Below are positions 1 through 12,079 of a stretch of 64,000 bases of DNA, piece after piece. The stretch's first letter is position 1, and every line of letters begins with the position of its first letter. Origin of the DNA: Aurelia coerulea. Its lineage: Eukaryota > Cnidaria > Scyphozoa > Semaeostomeae > Ulmaridae. The DNA lies in the NCBI GenBank assembly GCA_039566865.1, contig CM076951.1, positions 15,385,484-15,449,483 of the forward strand, written 5' to 3'. Below the pieces are notes generated by a model. It searched no databases. It was not told the DNA's origin and worked only from the letters and a program-made list of their open reading frames with translations. The position numbers and the translations under genes were made by a program.

Positions 1-550
1 TTTCAGTCATTTTGCAACCACCAAGTTTTTGTAAGCTTGAATTTACCAATTTTTCCAATGCTCGTAAGAACGCGAGACAAATCACAAAGTTACTTTGATC
101 CTTTGGCTGTCAAGCAAATATTAATTCCTTCCAATCCATTTAGTACTCTTGATGCTATGTATTATACTCTTGATACAAGGTCCAAGTTTACATCAGGAGA
201 ACAGACATGGATAAGTGATGCTAGTGTAGGAAGGGTGATTACCACCAGCATAAGAGTCTTGTGAAAGCTCTTGGTGTTTATATATTTTCTTTTTTGGTAT
301 GAGGGCATACCGTGCTTGAGAAAGAATTGGATGCGCCTAATCAACCAGAGTCTCGCTAGCACTAGTTTGAAGTTATAAAGAAAGGATATTAAAGATAATA
401 AAGGCCCAAAGGGAAAAGAACTGTATGTATGTCTTCTCTGTCGTCCAAGCTCTTGCCCTGCCCTGCCCAATTTTGGTACCCTTTTACAAAAAGATTAACC
501 AAAAGATTAACCGATAGCCAAAAGTATTTTCAACAATCACGTTTCAAAAG
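1..550. other. No gene recognised
   Basis: Short open frames exist on both strands but none shows a domain, splice context or compositional bias I can defend. No clear repeat structure was seen. Confidence 0.5.
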
Positions 551-1667
551 GTGACTGCCATATCATTGATGATGTATCAACGTAGCTTTAGGTTGAATTT
601 TCAGCGACCACGCCCAATGACCACGCCCTTTGTCAGCAAATTAAAGGTTGACACCCCCTTCCTTGACTTCCTTCGCGAAGGCCCTGGTTGTAATTCTCTT
701 AGTTCCAAGGATTCAAAGATATGTCGTAGGCCATTCACAGCGACATCACCTCACAAAGAAGTTATCACAGAAGGGATTGAACTTTTCAAATCAATCAAGG
801 TTATTTCCCATGGCACAGAACAGAACAGAACGGCCTCCATCAAATGTCTTAAATGTTGGCATATCTCATTGAACCCAATTCTGTTGGTATGGGAAAAGCT
901 GTGTGAGGAAGGGATTGCATCATTTCTTGTCACAAGGCAGATGAATCAGGATCCCCTTGAACATTTCTTTGGTGCAATACGGCAACAAGGTGGCAATTCT
1001 GATAACCAAACACCAGTTCAATTTAAAAGTGCATACAAGAAGCTTTTTCATGCAAGCATTTTGACCGTGTCGTCTGGGAACTGTGAAGAAGGTATGGATA
1101 ATCCATTAACAAAGCTTTCAAACATAGATGATCATGCAAATATTTTTGAAACAAATAATCAAGCAGAAGGTCCGTTAAAGATAATTTCAACAGAATATAC
1201 CTCAGAAAAGATGCAAAATAGAATGATAAAAGAAAACGCCGTCACCTATGTTGCAGGCTATTTAATACGCAAATCATTTGAAAAGCATGAATGTGAAGTA
1301 TGTAGAAATGCACTTGTTGATGATGAGATTGATGATATATGAAGAACTTTCCTTTTCTTTAAAGCATACAAAACAGATGTCAACATGTTTGGTGAACCGA
1401 TCACAGACAATGCTTGCACACACCATTCGATTAGAAGATCATTTTACAGAATATTTCAAGAAACTAAACAAAACAGCTGGTATTGGCAATGATCTTCTGC
1501 AAAATTTAAAGAGAGAAGATTTAGGAGGCCCATGTCAAAGATTCGAATTTGAGTATCTGCGCAAGCTCTTTATTAGAATGAGAGTCTACTACTGCTTGAA
1601 GTTTGCAAACAGAGAGCTTGCAAGTTCAAAAACGAGAATATATAAAAATAGTTCACCTGTGAGCTGA
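551..1667 (+). pseudogene. P-element/THAP9-like transposase, C-terminal relic
   Basis: The frame resembles the C-terminal half of P-element/THAP9-type transposases, which cut and paste DNA by a DDE mechanism. Diagnostic blocks are NQDPLEHFFGAIRQQGG followed by a conserved QFK.AYKKL stretch, and then YVAGYLIRK ahead of a CEVC pair. The first open frame (551-1342) ends at a stop, and the rest of the family's C-terminus continues in another frame (about 1345-1667, with RLEDHFTEYFKKLNK), so a small indel separates them. No THAP zinc finger or N-terminal catalytic region is visible upstream. This is a truncated, frameshifted copy; an intron at the junction is a weaker alternative. Confidence 0.75.
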
Positions 1668-2399
1668 TAAGGCATAAACTATTAACAATCAAGGTAAAAA
1701 GCAACTGAGACTTCTTTAAAGAGTAATACTTGGTATTAGAGACCAAGATTGAGTTTTCTTTTTTTGAAGCTAGCAGTATAGAAAATATAAAACTATGCTG
1801 TATTTGACAAAAATGTTCATGATGCTACCTCAGTCACAGGCATCCGTTTTTTCTTGCCTCTCATCTAGAAGCCTCACCTTTTATGCAGGCCGTTTGCCAT
1901 TCACAGTTAACTTTTGCTTGTTTATTCTTGTACCTCCAGCATGCAAGACCATGCAGATTTGGGTTGCCACATTGCCATACAAAATCCTCTCCTCAAATGA
2001 AAAGCTCCTCCTTACGATGCTGTTCACAGCCCACTTCAGTGAATAACTGAGCATAGTTTTGTTGCGACGTGCTAGACTTAACATTTTTTGTAAGAAACCG
2101 CTTATAAGAAACAGTAGGCCAAATTTTTTGAAAGTTACGAAACAACCCTATCTGAATTTTAAAAAGCTAATAAAAATTTTTGAGCATGGAAGCATAGGGG
2201 TAGAGAAATCTTATTTGTTTACCATCCTTCGATAGATCTTAATCAACAAGTACTGGAATCTGAGAGTTGAGTTAACAGAACTGGCAACTGCAGGTTTCTT
2301 ATGACCTCCATAAGAAATGCTGTTGTAGTTGCTGTTGTAGTTGGTTGGAGGCGGACGTCTTTTTCGTGCTCCTGATTTCTCACGCTTAGATTCGGCACT
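1668..2399. other. Non-coding stretch with TTTCTTATAAGAAA-type motifs
   Basis: No supported gene. It contains two clusters of the TAAGAAAC/GTTTCTTA motif (about 2088-2120 and 2293-2320) that recurs through the window. Confidence 0.4.
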
Positions 2400-2705
2400 A
2401 TGAATACCAGAAGAGCCCTAGAAGCAATAGGTATACTTAAAAAGAACAGGAAAAAATGTAGTACGATGGAAGTGCCTAAAATCTGTCAGCAGGAGAATGA
2501 TACAGCTGAGGAGGAACTTAGTGATGCTATTGACAGCATGATCAAAATTGGCCTAATCGAGCGTAAAGGTGTTGCTCCTGTTGACGATTCAATTTCTGTC
2601 ACTTTTCCCATTCATCCCATCAGTATCTTGGATTTTGTCGAGTCCAAATTTTCTACAGTGAAGGACGAATTGCTCACCGCATTTAGGGACCGGTCATTAA
2701 TTCTT
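2400..2705 (+). CDS. Hypothetical protein fragment
   Basis: The open frame begins with MNTRRALEAIGILKKNRKKC and stays charged and non-repetitive for about 100 codons, then enters a G-rich stretch (2706-2800) that looks like transposon-end DNA. I do not recognise the family. A downstream continuation to 2933 is read through the repeat and is probably not coding. It lies tail-to-tail with the minus-strand exon at 2816-3366. Confidence 0.3.
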
Positions 2706-2800
2706 CCTGGGGAGGGGGCGGAAGACATCTGGGAGGGGGGACCAAAATTTTACCTACTCAGAGGGAGGGGGGACAAAAAAAAGCACATCTTAATGAGGGG
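2706..2800. repeat. G-tract-rich repeat end
   Basis: Runs such as GGGGAGGGGGCGG and GGGAGGGGGG alternate here on the plus strand, breaking reading frames on both strands. It resembles the G-rich termini of the fold-back elements elsewhere in the window, but no matching inverted copy was found nearby. The G-runs could form a quadruplex. Confidence 0.35.
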
Positions 2801-2815
2801 GTATGAAAATAATTT

Positions 2816-3366
2816 GATGTCTATAAATCCTGGAAATCTGCCATTGAGAAATATTTTAGTGTTGTTGAGCAATGCACTCTTTGCATCTATTTCATTGATA
2901 CCATCAATCACACATTTTAGCACAGAATCATAAAATGACAACTCATTAGCCTTCCATTCCTTTATCTTGAGGGTTGTCTTGTCAAAAATATTTTTGCGCT
3001 GGTCAATCAGTTCATCTTTCATGCCTTGAAACTTTACATTGAGCACATTTAATGCCTTGATTGTATTTGCACATTTATGCACATCTGCAGCAGTAAGCAG
3101 ATCATTTCTGCCAGAATACTTGGCAATATTCTGTCCATATCCTGATGTTGGATCAAGAAGGCTTGCTTTTTCATGCTCTAGTTGATCACTATCCTCTTTG
3201 ATAGACCATCTTATTTCACGTTGACTAACAATGTAATCATGCAGCTGCAATGGAGATACAAGGCCATCTGCTGACTGACTTATCTGCTTCAAAACTCCAT
3301 TATAGTATTGCAGTCTTCTTGAAGTGCCAACATTTGGTATTTCCAGATCTATTAGATATGCAGGCA
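2816..3366 (-). CDS. Uncharacterised exon, probably of the SAM-domain gene upstream
   Basis: A long minus-strand frame is preceded by a good 3' splice site (TTTATTTTAG, then TGCCTG) at 3366/3367. The peptide contains blocks such as LQLHDYIVSQREIRW, LEHEKASLLDP and a helical, charged C-terminal half (KGMKDELIDQRK-like), consistent with a coiled coil. I recall similar proteins as multi-copy SAM-associated families in cnidarians, but cannot name a function. The frame reaches the G-rich repeat near 2800, so its 3' end is uncertain. The SAM exon on the same strand at 3948-4400 is the likely 5' partner. Confidence 0.45.
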
Positions 3367-3947
3367 CTAAAATAAAGATATGATTTTGAGCAAGCAATCT
3401 AAAGATAAGCAGATAAATCTGAATAAATTCCTAATTTCGAAGAATATTCATATCTCACAGTAGGTCTGTGCTATGTTATAAATTGTAGGAAGATGATCGA
3501 TGGGATATATGTTCATAGTAGGCTAGCCAGGTCTCTATCTAGGTTTGTTCTTTAGCACTAATACTGAGCATTGCTGAGCATTTTGCTCCAATAAATAAGT
3601 AAATAAAGCCAAATTAAATTCGCCACAGCAAAATGTGAAGATGGAAGGAATCTCAGCAAGAAAACCAACAAGTTCACATTAGAATGAACCTGCTTTGACA
3701 ACTGAAAAATTTGATATAGCAAGCTAAAATATGTCAAACTCCTCCAAAACCACATCTGTCACATTTTGCAGAGCAGAGAAAATTGTTCAATTAAATACAC
3801 ATTTTATTTTATACACAAAAAGAAGTGTAATAAGTTTATCTGGGAGTCTGCTCCAATCAATAATCATTCTCGGAAAGAAACTGTATCTATTATATAGCTA
3901 TATCACATGATGTGCTTATCTGAATGAGTCTCCATGCCACTGATGAA
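3367..3947. other. Intron-like AT-rich spacer
   Basis: No coding signal I can support. It sits between two minus-strand exons and is most simply intronic. Confidence 0.4.
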
Positions 3948-4400
3948 CTACACTGTTTGTTCAAAGTCGACACACTGTCGCTGTTCTGCTGTACCTTTCA
4001 CATATATATAAATCGATGATCTCCCTGCCTGAAATGAAACACCACAATCACAACTATCTTTACCTTGGAATGAATCTGGAGCAACTTGATGGTTTTGCTT
4101 GCTGATAGTCGGGTTTTCAACTCCAACACGATGGGCATTTTCTTTGCTCCGGAGGATTATCCAGTTAAACTTAAATCGCTTTTTATGTCCAGCCTTCTTC
4201 TCCAGACCCGTTTCTTGCAACATCTCATCAATTTCTGCTTCATTCATCAAAATAATCTGCGTGATGTCATCGTATCCTTCTTCATAAAAACGATCTGCGT
4301 ACTGCTGAAGATTGATTTCTCCAAGCCACTGTCTCAGCCTGTCTTCTGCAGTCGAAGAGATCCGAGGTTCGCTTCGATGAACATCATCACAGGACGCCAT
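3948..4400 (-). CDS. SAM-domain protein, N-terminal exon
   Basis: From the methionine at 4400 (MASCDDVHRSEPR) the frame encodes a recognisable sterile alpha motif: LRQWLGEINLQQYADRF, then EEGYDDITQII, and a final helix GHKKRF. SAM domains mediate protein-protein or protein-RNA contacts. The frame is open further upstream to 4529, but that part is compositionally different, so the internal start is preferred. After about residue 75 the sequence loses domain character and a splice donor may lie near 4150. It is divergent from the DDE-like gene that starts at 5169 on the other strand. Confidence 0.6.
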   Translation of the reverse strand: MASCDDVHRSEPRISSTAEDRLRQWLGEINLQQYADRFYEEGYDDITQIILMNEAEIDEMLQETGLEKKAGHKKRFKFNWIILRSKENAHRVGVENPTISKQNHQVAPDSFQGKDSCDCGVSFQAGRSSIYIYVKGTAEQRQCVDFEQTV

Positions 4401-4641
4401 ATTTATTTCGATCTCGTTGACACTTTGAAAACGAGGCTGATGTACTCGATGAATGGGAACGAGGCTGATGTAGGCAGTCTCTCCTGCTTCCCTGTGGATT
4501 CCTACCGCATGGCAAATACAATTTTCCATTGCCAGTCTCTCTCGTTTAAATTTTGCTGTGAGCTACAAATGTTTATGTGCCAGGATAAACAAAGAAACAA
4601 ATAAAAAATACGTAGCAATAAATGAGTTCACTATTTCTATG

Positions 4642-4737
4642 GAGTTCACTGTTCACTCTGGAAGAATTGAAAGAATCTGGAGAGATTTCCGTTTCAAATT
4701 AACAGAAACTGTCATCCCATACACATATCATCAAAGG
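4642..4737 (+). pseudogene. Integrase-core fragment
   Basis: A short plus-strand stretch reads EFTVHSGRIERIWRDFRFK. It closely parallels the [15 protein letters not shown] block of the integrase-core gene at 36.7-37.5 kb, the segment holding the third acidic catalytic residue. Nothing recognisable flanks it, so this is a small relic or an isolated exon. Confidence 0.4.
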
Positions 4738-5168
4738 TAAGGTTTCATTCAAGTCGCAGTGTCAATTTGAGAAGTAGGCCTATGAAGGGTCAAGCACAGT
4801 AAGAGTGCGCAAAATGACACGCTGTTTTTCTTCTTTAGAAAATATGCACTTGCCTACTACTCTGCCCAAAATGTTAAAGTCTAAACAGTTCTCCATTAAA
4901 AGGCAGTGGTTGTTCCGACAAAATCGTCTGATCGATAGGGATAGGCCCATTCATCGAATACAACTTTCCGGCGAAGAAACGACCCAAGAGATATGACAGT
5001 TTTGCAGAGGTAAGGTTTAGGGTTAGTTTTGTGGTAGGGTTAGGCTGTGTCATATTATGGTAAATTACTTCTTGCTAGGACAAGATCCACGGCTATTTTA
5101 TAATCAGCGCTAAATATGTATCAATGTTTTCCTTCCAAAAAGCATTTAAATAGGATGCGCTGAAAGAA

Positions 5169-7280
5169 ATGAAGAGGAGTGCAAATTCCAATGCATTGAG
5201 GTCAGAAATTAGAGAGAGGTCAAGACAAAATCAATATGTCCTGAAATCGCTGCAGCCATGTGGAATTTCTCAAATTAAATTAGTCTTGGATAAAGCAGTA
5301 ACTCAATATGAAACGAAGCGGCCAGAATTTTTGGCTCATCTTAAAGGGTTGCGAGCAGTGCTTCAGATATTGTTGGCGGAGCTCCCTGCAAGAGATACAA
5401 TAACTGTACGAAAAAGCTACTCTTCTTTTGAAGATGCCTTTGAGCTGTTTCAAGCATACTCATTGAGCACTGACAGTGAAGAGTATTGTAAAGATGGAAA
5501 GAAACCATTCTGAGAGTTACTGTGTCATCCTAATTATGGCTTGCCTGTTTATATAATCAACCATGCGATAAAGAGGGAGTATATTTTGTTAAGGCCTGAT
5601 GGTGTGGATCTTGAGGATTTTTTTGAAAGGGTCTATGGTGATGACAAAGAAGAAGAGCCATTTGAAACAAGACTTACAGTTGATAAGGATTTTGTTCGTG
5701 CTATGCTTGCATCTGCTGATACTGAATGGGACCGCAAACTGCTAAGAGTTCTCCTGGGCTCAACCAAATCTTTGAGTGAACTTAAAAACCTAGGAATGAG
5801 TTGTGATGACATTGGGAAGAAAACTGCTGAAGTCTTAGCTGTGATACAGCAAAAGTCAGAGCAACATTTAAATGCTTTGCAAGCTATCAATGAAAATTTA
5901 GGTAACAAGTTGGAAGATATTAGATCAACCATTAAAGAGAAACAAAACATTATTGACAAATATAATGATCACTGGCCAGCAGAAAGGTTGGATGACTTGT
6001 GAGGTGATCTACAAGTGCTTGCTACCAAGGAAACAGAAATATGGAGCCTGCTGATGCAAGAAGATAGAACTTCTAAAAAAAAGTTACATCAAATGAGGAG
6101 GAGAAAAACTATTTACGATGAACTATTCAATGATGTCATTTTGTTGGAGGATGGTGTGAAAAATTTAGAGAGCATGCTTCAAGATAAGTTTGCTGGAGAG
6201 GATTTATTGGATCAATTTAGAAGCATCGAAGAGTTGTGTGAAACAGTTCAGGCTAAGATAAAGGAAGTCAGGCTTCCAATGTTAAAACCAGTCATCTGTG
6301 AGCTGACAGATGCAGGCCCCGGAGTAGGAGTTAGCAACCATGAGGTATGTTTCAGGGCAGCTCAGAGAGTGAGAATACTGGCTAGTGACTACTTCATACG
6401 ATTTCATTTAGCCCCAGGTGATTCAAGCAATGAGGTAGAGAGATGCCAGAGCTTGATTGGTGATGCTATCGTTGATGGTGGTACAATTAAATGGAAATAC
6501 AAAGATGTTCCTGCGATAGAAGAAATTTAAAAGATGAGCATTGAAGAAATAGAGAAGGAAAAAGATAAAACAGCCAAATATAATGTCAAGATGGTTTGTA
6601 AAGATTTAGCTGCTCGAGTAGATGGTGTTCCAGTCCCCCAAGGAACGCTATTGAAAGGTCTTGTTGCTGAGGACACAGGTGATCAGCTTGAAGATAGAAG
6701 AAATACCTGGACCTGTTCATGAACTCATCTAAAACGTCCAAAACAAATGTTCCAGGCTACCACTACTACGGTAGCTTGGAATCGTTTTTTGATAGCCATT
6801 TCAGGAGAGGTGACAAATTCAGGGAGTACTTGAAAGGTAATTGCAAATCGACTGGTGGGCCACCTTGTCGGTATTGCCAATACAATCCACAGGTCGTTGG
6901 TGACTTGTCATTTATTCCCCAACCAATGCCCGATGCAAGGAGATTGCCAGAGTATCACTATCTATCATTGGCAGAAACTCCAACTGCCGACAGGGAAATT
7001 GATGATTTTCAACCAAGGAAGCAAATAAATGATGCAGTAAGAAATGGCACCCTTAAAATAGACGATGAAATAATTCTGCAGCAATTTTGTGATAAAATTA
7101 TTGTGAAAAAGAAATATGTTTTAGAATATGCAAGGAAATGTGTGTACAGGGAAATAATGCAAAAGAAAAGATCAAATTTGAAAAGAACAGAGAAAGAATC
7201 AGAAGACCGAAAGAGTTATCATGCCTTTGATTGGGAGCATCTGGATAACTCCATTGCTGGGAGAGGGAAAAGCAGCAACG
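5169..7280 (+). pseudogene. DDE-transposase-like multi-copy protein, degenerate
   Basis: Four consecutive open segments share one frame (stops near 5511, 6000, 6528 and 6720), then a frameshift moves the remainder into the 6719 frame. The N-terminal half is helical (LEDIRSTIKEKQNIIDKYN). A TDAGPGVGVSN block followed about 45 residues later by NEVERCQSLIGDAI has the spacing and flavour of the second and third acidic residues of a DDE/integrase fold. The C-terminal part contains a CRYCQYNP knuckle, LPEYHYLSLAETP and a terminal YHAFDWEHL block where relatives carry a SAP-like end. I recall this as a large uncharacterised cnidarian family. The DDE assignment is inference, and the decay is direct. 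Confidence 0.55.
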
Positions 7281-7289
7281 ACAGGAAAA

Positions 7290-10200
7290 AGATATTTATT
7301 GTGGGTGACTCGCTTGTAAATTGTATCCAAGAAAATGGCCTAAACAAGCAGTATGACGTGCAAATAAAGCGACACGGTGGAGCTTCAACTGAGGATATCA
7401 AAGATCATATCAAGCCTGTCTTGCGAAAGAAACCAAACCTGATAATTGTACATGCAGGTAAGATAAGGCTCAAATCCTTAATGGTTGTCAGAGCATGCGG
7501 AAATCATCCAATTTCATGCTTGTCAGCCAATGAGATCACCGCTTTCTAGCCCCTGGAGACAAAATCGGTTGTTTGAGGTAAATTTTCTAGTACCCTCACT
7601 AAAACTGAAATGGATGCTAGAATACTTCAGTTATTCGCAATTTTTTTTGATAAATCAGTTGTGGGGATGTCCGTCCAGAGTTGTTTACATGTTTAGGCAC
7701 ATAGCTTGTTTGGGGCCGGAGCTGCCTTCATTTTCCGGTCGAAGAATATTGACCTTCGTTGAAATATCTATAGAAATCGCTACAAATGAGATATACAGAT
7801 AAAAATTTCAGCGATTACGCATACTGACCTGAGCAATAACCGAAACTCTTTCACTGCTATCAGATCTCAAAATTGGAGGCAATTTCTAACGATTTCTGGT
7901 AGAGACATTATTTGGGCCTAAGCTTGTCCTCGCTTAAAACTCATTCCATTGCACTTAAAAAGTAATGGTAAAGTTCTTGAGCTAGATAATGCGCTTACCC
8001 ATGACTCAGACACCAGTTTGACTTCGTTTGCCTTCTTTAATTTGCCAAATTTTTGTAAGAAACAACCAGTTGTGGGCGAATTGCAAAAACTTTCCTCGGT
8101 CCATATTTTTCTCTACACAGATTCTCCGCTTCAAACAACAAACAGTGAACTTTGACATTGTATCATAAAAGTCTTGCATCACAGAACATTCCTTTTGAAC
8201 GATTCCATGCGCTTTAGCGAGGCACTCGTGAATTGTATTCACGCATTTCGTTCTTTTCGTTCTTATTTCAATCAATGCAAAACATAAAAAGAACAAAACA
8301 TTGTTTTGGGTTCGCTAAAAAAGATAGGGTAGGGTGGGGTAATATGGGTCAAAAATGAGCAAAATCTCAAAATGGATAGCTGGTAAAACGAGACTAAAAT
8401 GCAAAACATTTCAAAAGTTTCGTTTAATTGACATTCAGTGCTTCTTCTTTCTTGGGAAAAAATCTCAGCTCTGACAAAGGCAGTTAAATATTTTTAAAAA
8501 ATTGTCTCTTTTGGCAACTAAAATAGGCCCACTTTTTCCGACGAGCGGGAAAAGTGGGTCTGTTTCCAAAACTTGTACACAATCCGAATATGAAAGGCTA
8601 AATGATTAAAAAAATTAATGGACTTACATTTCCCAACTATTCTCCATTCAATGAAATCACAGTCTTTACCTTTTATCGCAAGCAATCCCGTTCCCGCAAC
8701 GAAAATAAAACTACGGTCATTATGCTGTGATCCGCCATGGTTGCGACTTGCAAGTCAGTGATCGAATTTGATAATAACAGTCAAATAAAGATGTTTGCAG
8801 TATGTTTACTCCAATTTACTGGTTACAAGACAGCAACTGCGGTAATAGGAAGCCCGTTTTCGCATTTTAGACAGAAAACAACGTGGCAAGATGAACGTAA
8901 GTGCGAAATTTTTAGGCAATTCAAGGCTTCGTTGAATTTGAATTATGGCTGAATTCTCAGTAGGCCCACACTACCCCACCTGGTAAAAAAAATAAAAATA
9001 AAAAGAACAATCGCGTCAATGACTTCGAAATAAACGTTATTTCATTTGTAAAAGATAAAACTCTCACCTCGTGGTCATTAAATTGTCCAGAAAAGCAAAA
9101 CAACAGTGGCAGGAGAAAGTTTTCCTAGGCTTTGAAATTCTTGCACAGTAGGCCGTTCATTAAAGTTATTTTATATAACGAGTGGAGATACATCTAAGAA
9201 GAATGTTTTATGTAAAAAGAGAGTTTATTATGCAGACATTAAAGGAAAAATAGCAAGCCTTTCTTCCATTTAATGAGGAAGGATATTTCTAGCGAAAAGC
9301 TCAGTAGACCCACTTTACCCAGTAGACCCATATTACCCCACCCTACCCTACCCGGTTTTGCACTTTTGTTTGTTTGCATTGACTGATTGAACCAAATGCG
9401 TGAAAACAATTCACGAGTGCCTCGCTAAGGCGCATGGAATCGTTCTATAGAAATGTTTTGTGATGCAAGACTTTTATGATACAAAGTTCACTGTTTGTTG
9501 TTTGAAGCGGATAGACTGTGCAGATAAAAATATGGACCGAGGAAAGTTTTTGTAATTCACTCACAACTGGTCATTTCTTATAAAAATTTGCTAATGTAAA
9601 AAAGGCAAACGAAGTCAAACTGGTGCCTGAGTCATGGGTAAGTGCATTATTCAGCTCTAGAATTTTACCATTACTTTTTAAATGCAATGGAATGAGTTTT
9701 AAGCGAGGACAAGCTTAGGCCCAAATGATATCTCTACCAGAAATCGTTAGAAATTGCCTCCAATTTTGATATATGATAGCAGTAAAGGACTTTGGGTCAT
9801 TGCTGACGTCAGTATGCATAATTGCTGAAATTCTTATCTGTATATCTCATTTGTAGCGATTTCTATAGATATTTCAACGAAGGTCAATATTCTTCGACCG
9901 GAAAATGAAGGCAGCTCCGGCCCCAAACAAGCTATGTGCCTAAACATGTAAACAACTCTGGACGGACATCCCCACAACTGATTTATCAAAAAAAATTGCG
10001 AATAACTGAAGTATTCTAGCATCCATTTCAGTTTTAGTGAGGGTACTAGAAAATTTACCTCAAACGACCGATTTTGTCTCCAGGGGCTAGAAAGCGGTGA
10101 TCTCATTGGCTGACAAGCATGAAATTGGATGATTTCCGCATGCTCTGGCAACCAGTAAGGATTTGAGCCTTATCTTCATGCAGGTACAAATGATTTGACA

Positions 10201-10464
10201 AATGACAGAGTTAATACCATTGATAATTGGCATGAGATCATCGAAACTGCCAAACGAGAGTCTCCTGACACTGAAATAGTTTTCTCGACCCTTACGATCC
10301 GTAAAGACAGACCTGGTATGCCAAAAAGAGTGAAAGCGTTAAACAGTAAGATCAGAGAATTCTGTGAGAAAAACAAAGTTAAAGTAATTTTGAACGCAAA
10401 TGTAGATGAGAACTGTCTCAGTGCTAAGAAACTTTCTAAATTTTATCAACAATTATTGAACTGA
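7290..10464 (+). pseudogene. LINE 1 SGNH-esterase domain, split by insertion
   Basis: The block I motif IFIVGDSLVNCI lies at about 7290-7325 and the frame reaches the block III region IIVHAG before the 2.7 kb insertion. The second half resumes after the duplicated target site with TNDLTNDRVNTIDNW and continues through FSTLTIRKDRPGMPKR to a stop at 10464. Such esterase domains are known in ORF1 proteins of CR1-type LINEs, where they are thought to aid RNA or membrane handling. The insertion falls exactly in the GxND oxyanion block, so the domain was destroyed. Confidence 0.7.
7460..10176. mobile_element. 2.7-kb fold-back Mutator-like element, 9-bp TSD
   Basis: Both ends start AAGATAAGGCTCAAATCC in inverted orientation and the arms stay alignable for roughly 850 bp each (7460 to about 8345 and about 9335 to 10176). 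The element is flanked by perfect copies of CATGCAGGT at 7451-7459 and 10177-10185. A 9-bp duplication with very long inverted arms is typical of Mutator/MULE non-autonomous elements. The inner 1 kb has no supported ORF; the matching ORFs in the two arms are mirror images of one sequence. Confidence 0.85.
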
Positions 10465-10543
10465 AGAAATTGACACAACCGGTGTATATGTAGATGTATC
10501 TAGTAATAATGGGGTTACGAGCAAAGCTGCACCTCCACTTAAT

Positions 10544-11830
10544 ATGCCAGATTCCTCTGTCCATAATCCCAAATCGTTAGCGTTTCGTAAGGGAATGGTC
10601 ATAGCATCTTTGAATATAAATAGCTTGCTTTTGCATAAAGATGAGCTGGCTTCTATTCTATTTGAAAAAGGAATCCATATCATGGCACTTAATGAAACTA
10701 AGCTTGACGAGAAGATACCAAAAAATCTAATAGATATCAAAAATTATAAACTAGAATGAGAAGATCGAAATAAGCATGGTGGTGGAGTTGTAGTTTACTT
10801 TAGAGATAGCATAAAATACACTTGGTGGGATGATGTTCCCATTAACGGTCTCAAACTTGTTTGCATAGAAGTCCAACCTGTTAAAGCTTCCCCTTTCCTT
10901 TTTATAGCATGGTACAGACCTCCAAGTGAGCCTGTTGCTTCTTTTGAGAAGTTTGAACAGGTTCTGCAGTATCTTGAGAATGAGGATTAGGAGATAATCT
11001 TATTGGGCGACATAAATTATGATCTCTTGCGGAAGGAGAGCCCCATACACAACAGACCGGATCCCTTTGCTTCTAATTACAGGGACCAGGGAACAACATG
11101 TAGTGAAAATAGCTCGGCTAATAAAGTTTTGGAGCTTTACAATGCATATGGGCTAAAACAATTAATTAACCAGCCTACCAGGGAAACCCTCAACACTTCA
11201 ACCTTGATTGATCATGTAGCAGTAAGCGATCATAGAAATCTTCTTGAATATGGTGTTCTAAACATAGCACTCAGTGACCATTACATGATCTATTGTGTTC
11301 GTAAGTACCGAGGGGCTTTAAAAGGGCAACACAAGAAGATAACAACTCGCCAAATGAAACATTTTGATGAGACTAGCTTTCTTGCTGATGTTTCTTCCAT
11401 TGATTGGAATTTAGTTCTCCAAAGCAGCACGGATCTCGATTCAGCAGTGGAGAACTGGACCAACCTATTGTCGTTGATAATTGAAAAGCATGCACCCATG
11501 CGGCAACGCAGAGTTTCTGAAAAATAGTGTCCTTGGATCACTTCCGACCTCAAGGCCCTGGCAAGATCTAGGGACAAATTGAAAAAGTCTGCTATGAAAA
11601 CAGGATCAGAGATCCTAATGGAAGCGTACAGACGCCTTAGAAATAAGGTCAACAGCCTAAACACCAGGCTTAAAAGTGCATAATTTTCTGAAAAGATTAG
11701 CGCTAGTGAGGGCAACTTGAAAGAAACTTGGAATGCTATCAATCAACTAATCAATAAATGTTCTAAAACCACTAGTATTAGCTCTCTGACCGTTGAAGAT
11801 AAGAGGTTTCACTAAAATTAATGAAATTGC
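10544..11830 (+). pseudogene. LINE 1 endonuclease and linker, degenerate
   Basis: The APE-type endonuclease begins with VIASLNINSLLLHKDEL and LNETKLDEK. It continues past a stop near 10759 through HGGGVVVYFRDSI and WYRPPSEP, a second stop near 10990, then LLGDINYDLL and IDHVAVSDH and ALSDHYMIYCVRK. The D-N, S-D-H type blocks needed for nicking target DNA are recognisable. A stop at 11525 precedes the family linker motif CPWITSDLK. Several in-frame stops over an otherwise continuous homologous frame show pseudogenisation by point mutation. Confidence 0.75.
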
Positions 11831-12079
11831 TGATACCATGAATGACTTTTTTCTGCAACATTGGAGAAAAGCTTAGTTCTAATATACCGGACACAGAGAA
11901 TCCCCTTATGAATGGAGATTATTCAGCTAACAGTGATTCTGTGCGTTTTGAATTTAGATTGATTAGCCCTAACGATTTGGTTAATGTGATGGCAAAATTA
12001 AAAAAATCCAATGGTGTCGATGGCATCTCAAGTTTCTTTCTCGAGATTGGGATGCCTTTTCTTGCGCCGGTATTATGTG

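Noticed and set aside
162..470. 102-codon minus-strand ORF at the window start
   Set aside because: Hydrophobic low-information translation with no domain or splice context.
7485..10151. Pair of near-identical 105-codon ORFs at 7485-7802 (+) and 9834-10151 (-)
   Set aside because: They are the same sequence seen in the two inverted arms of the fold-back element, without any recognisable domain.
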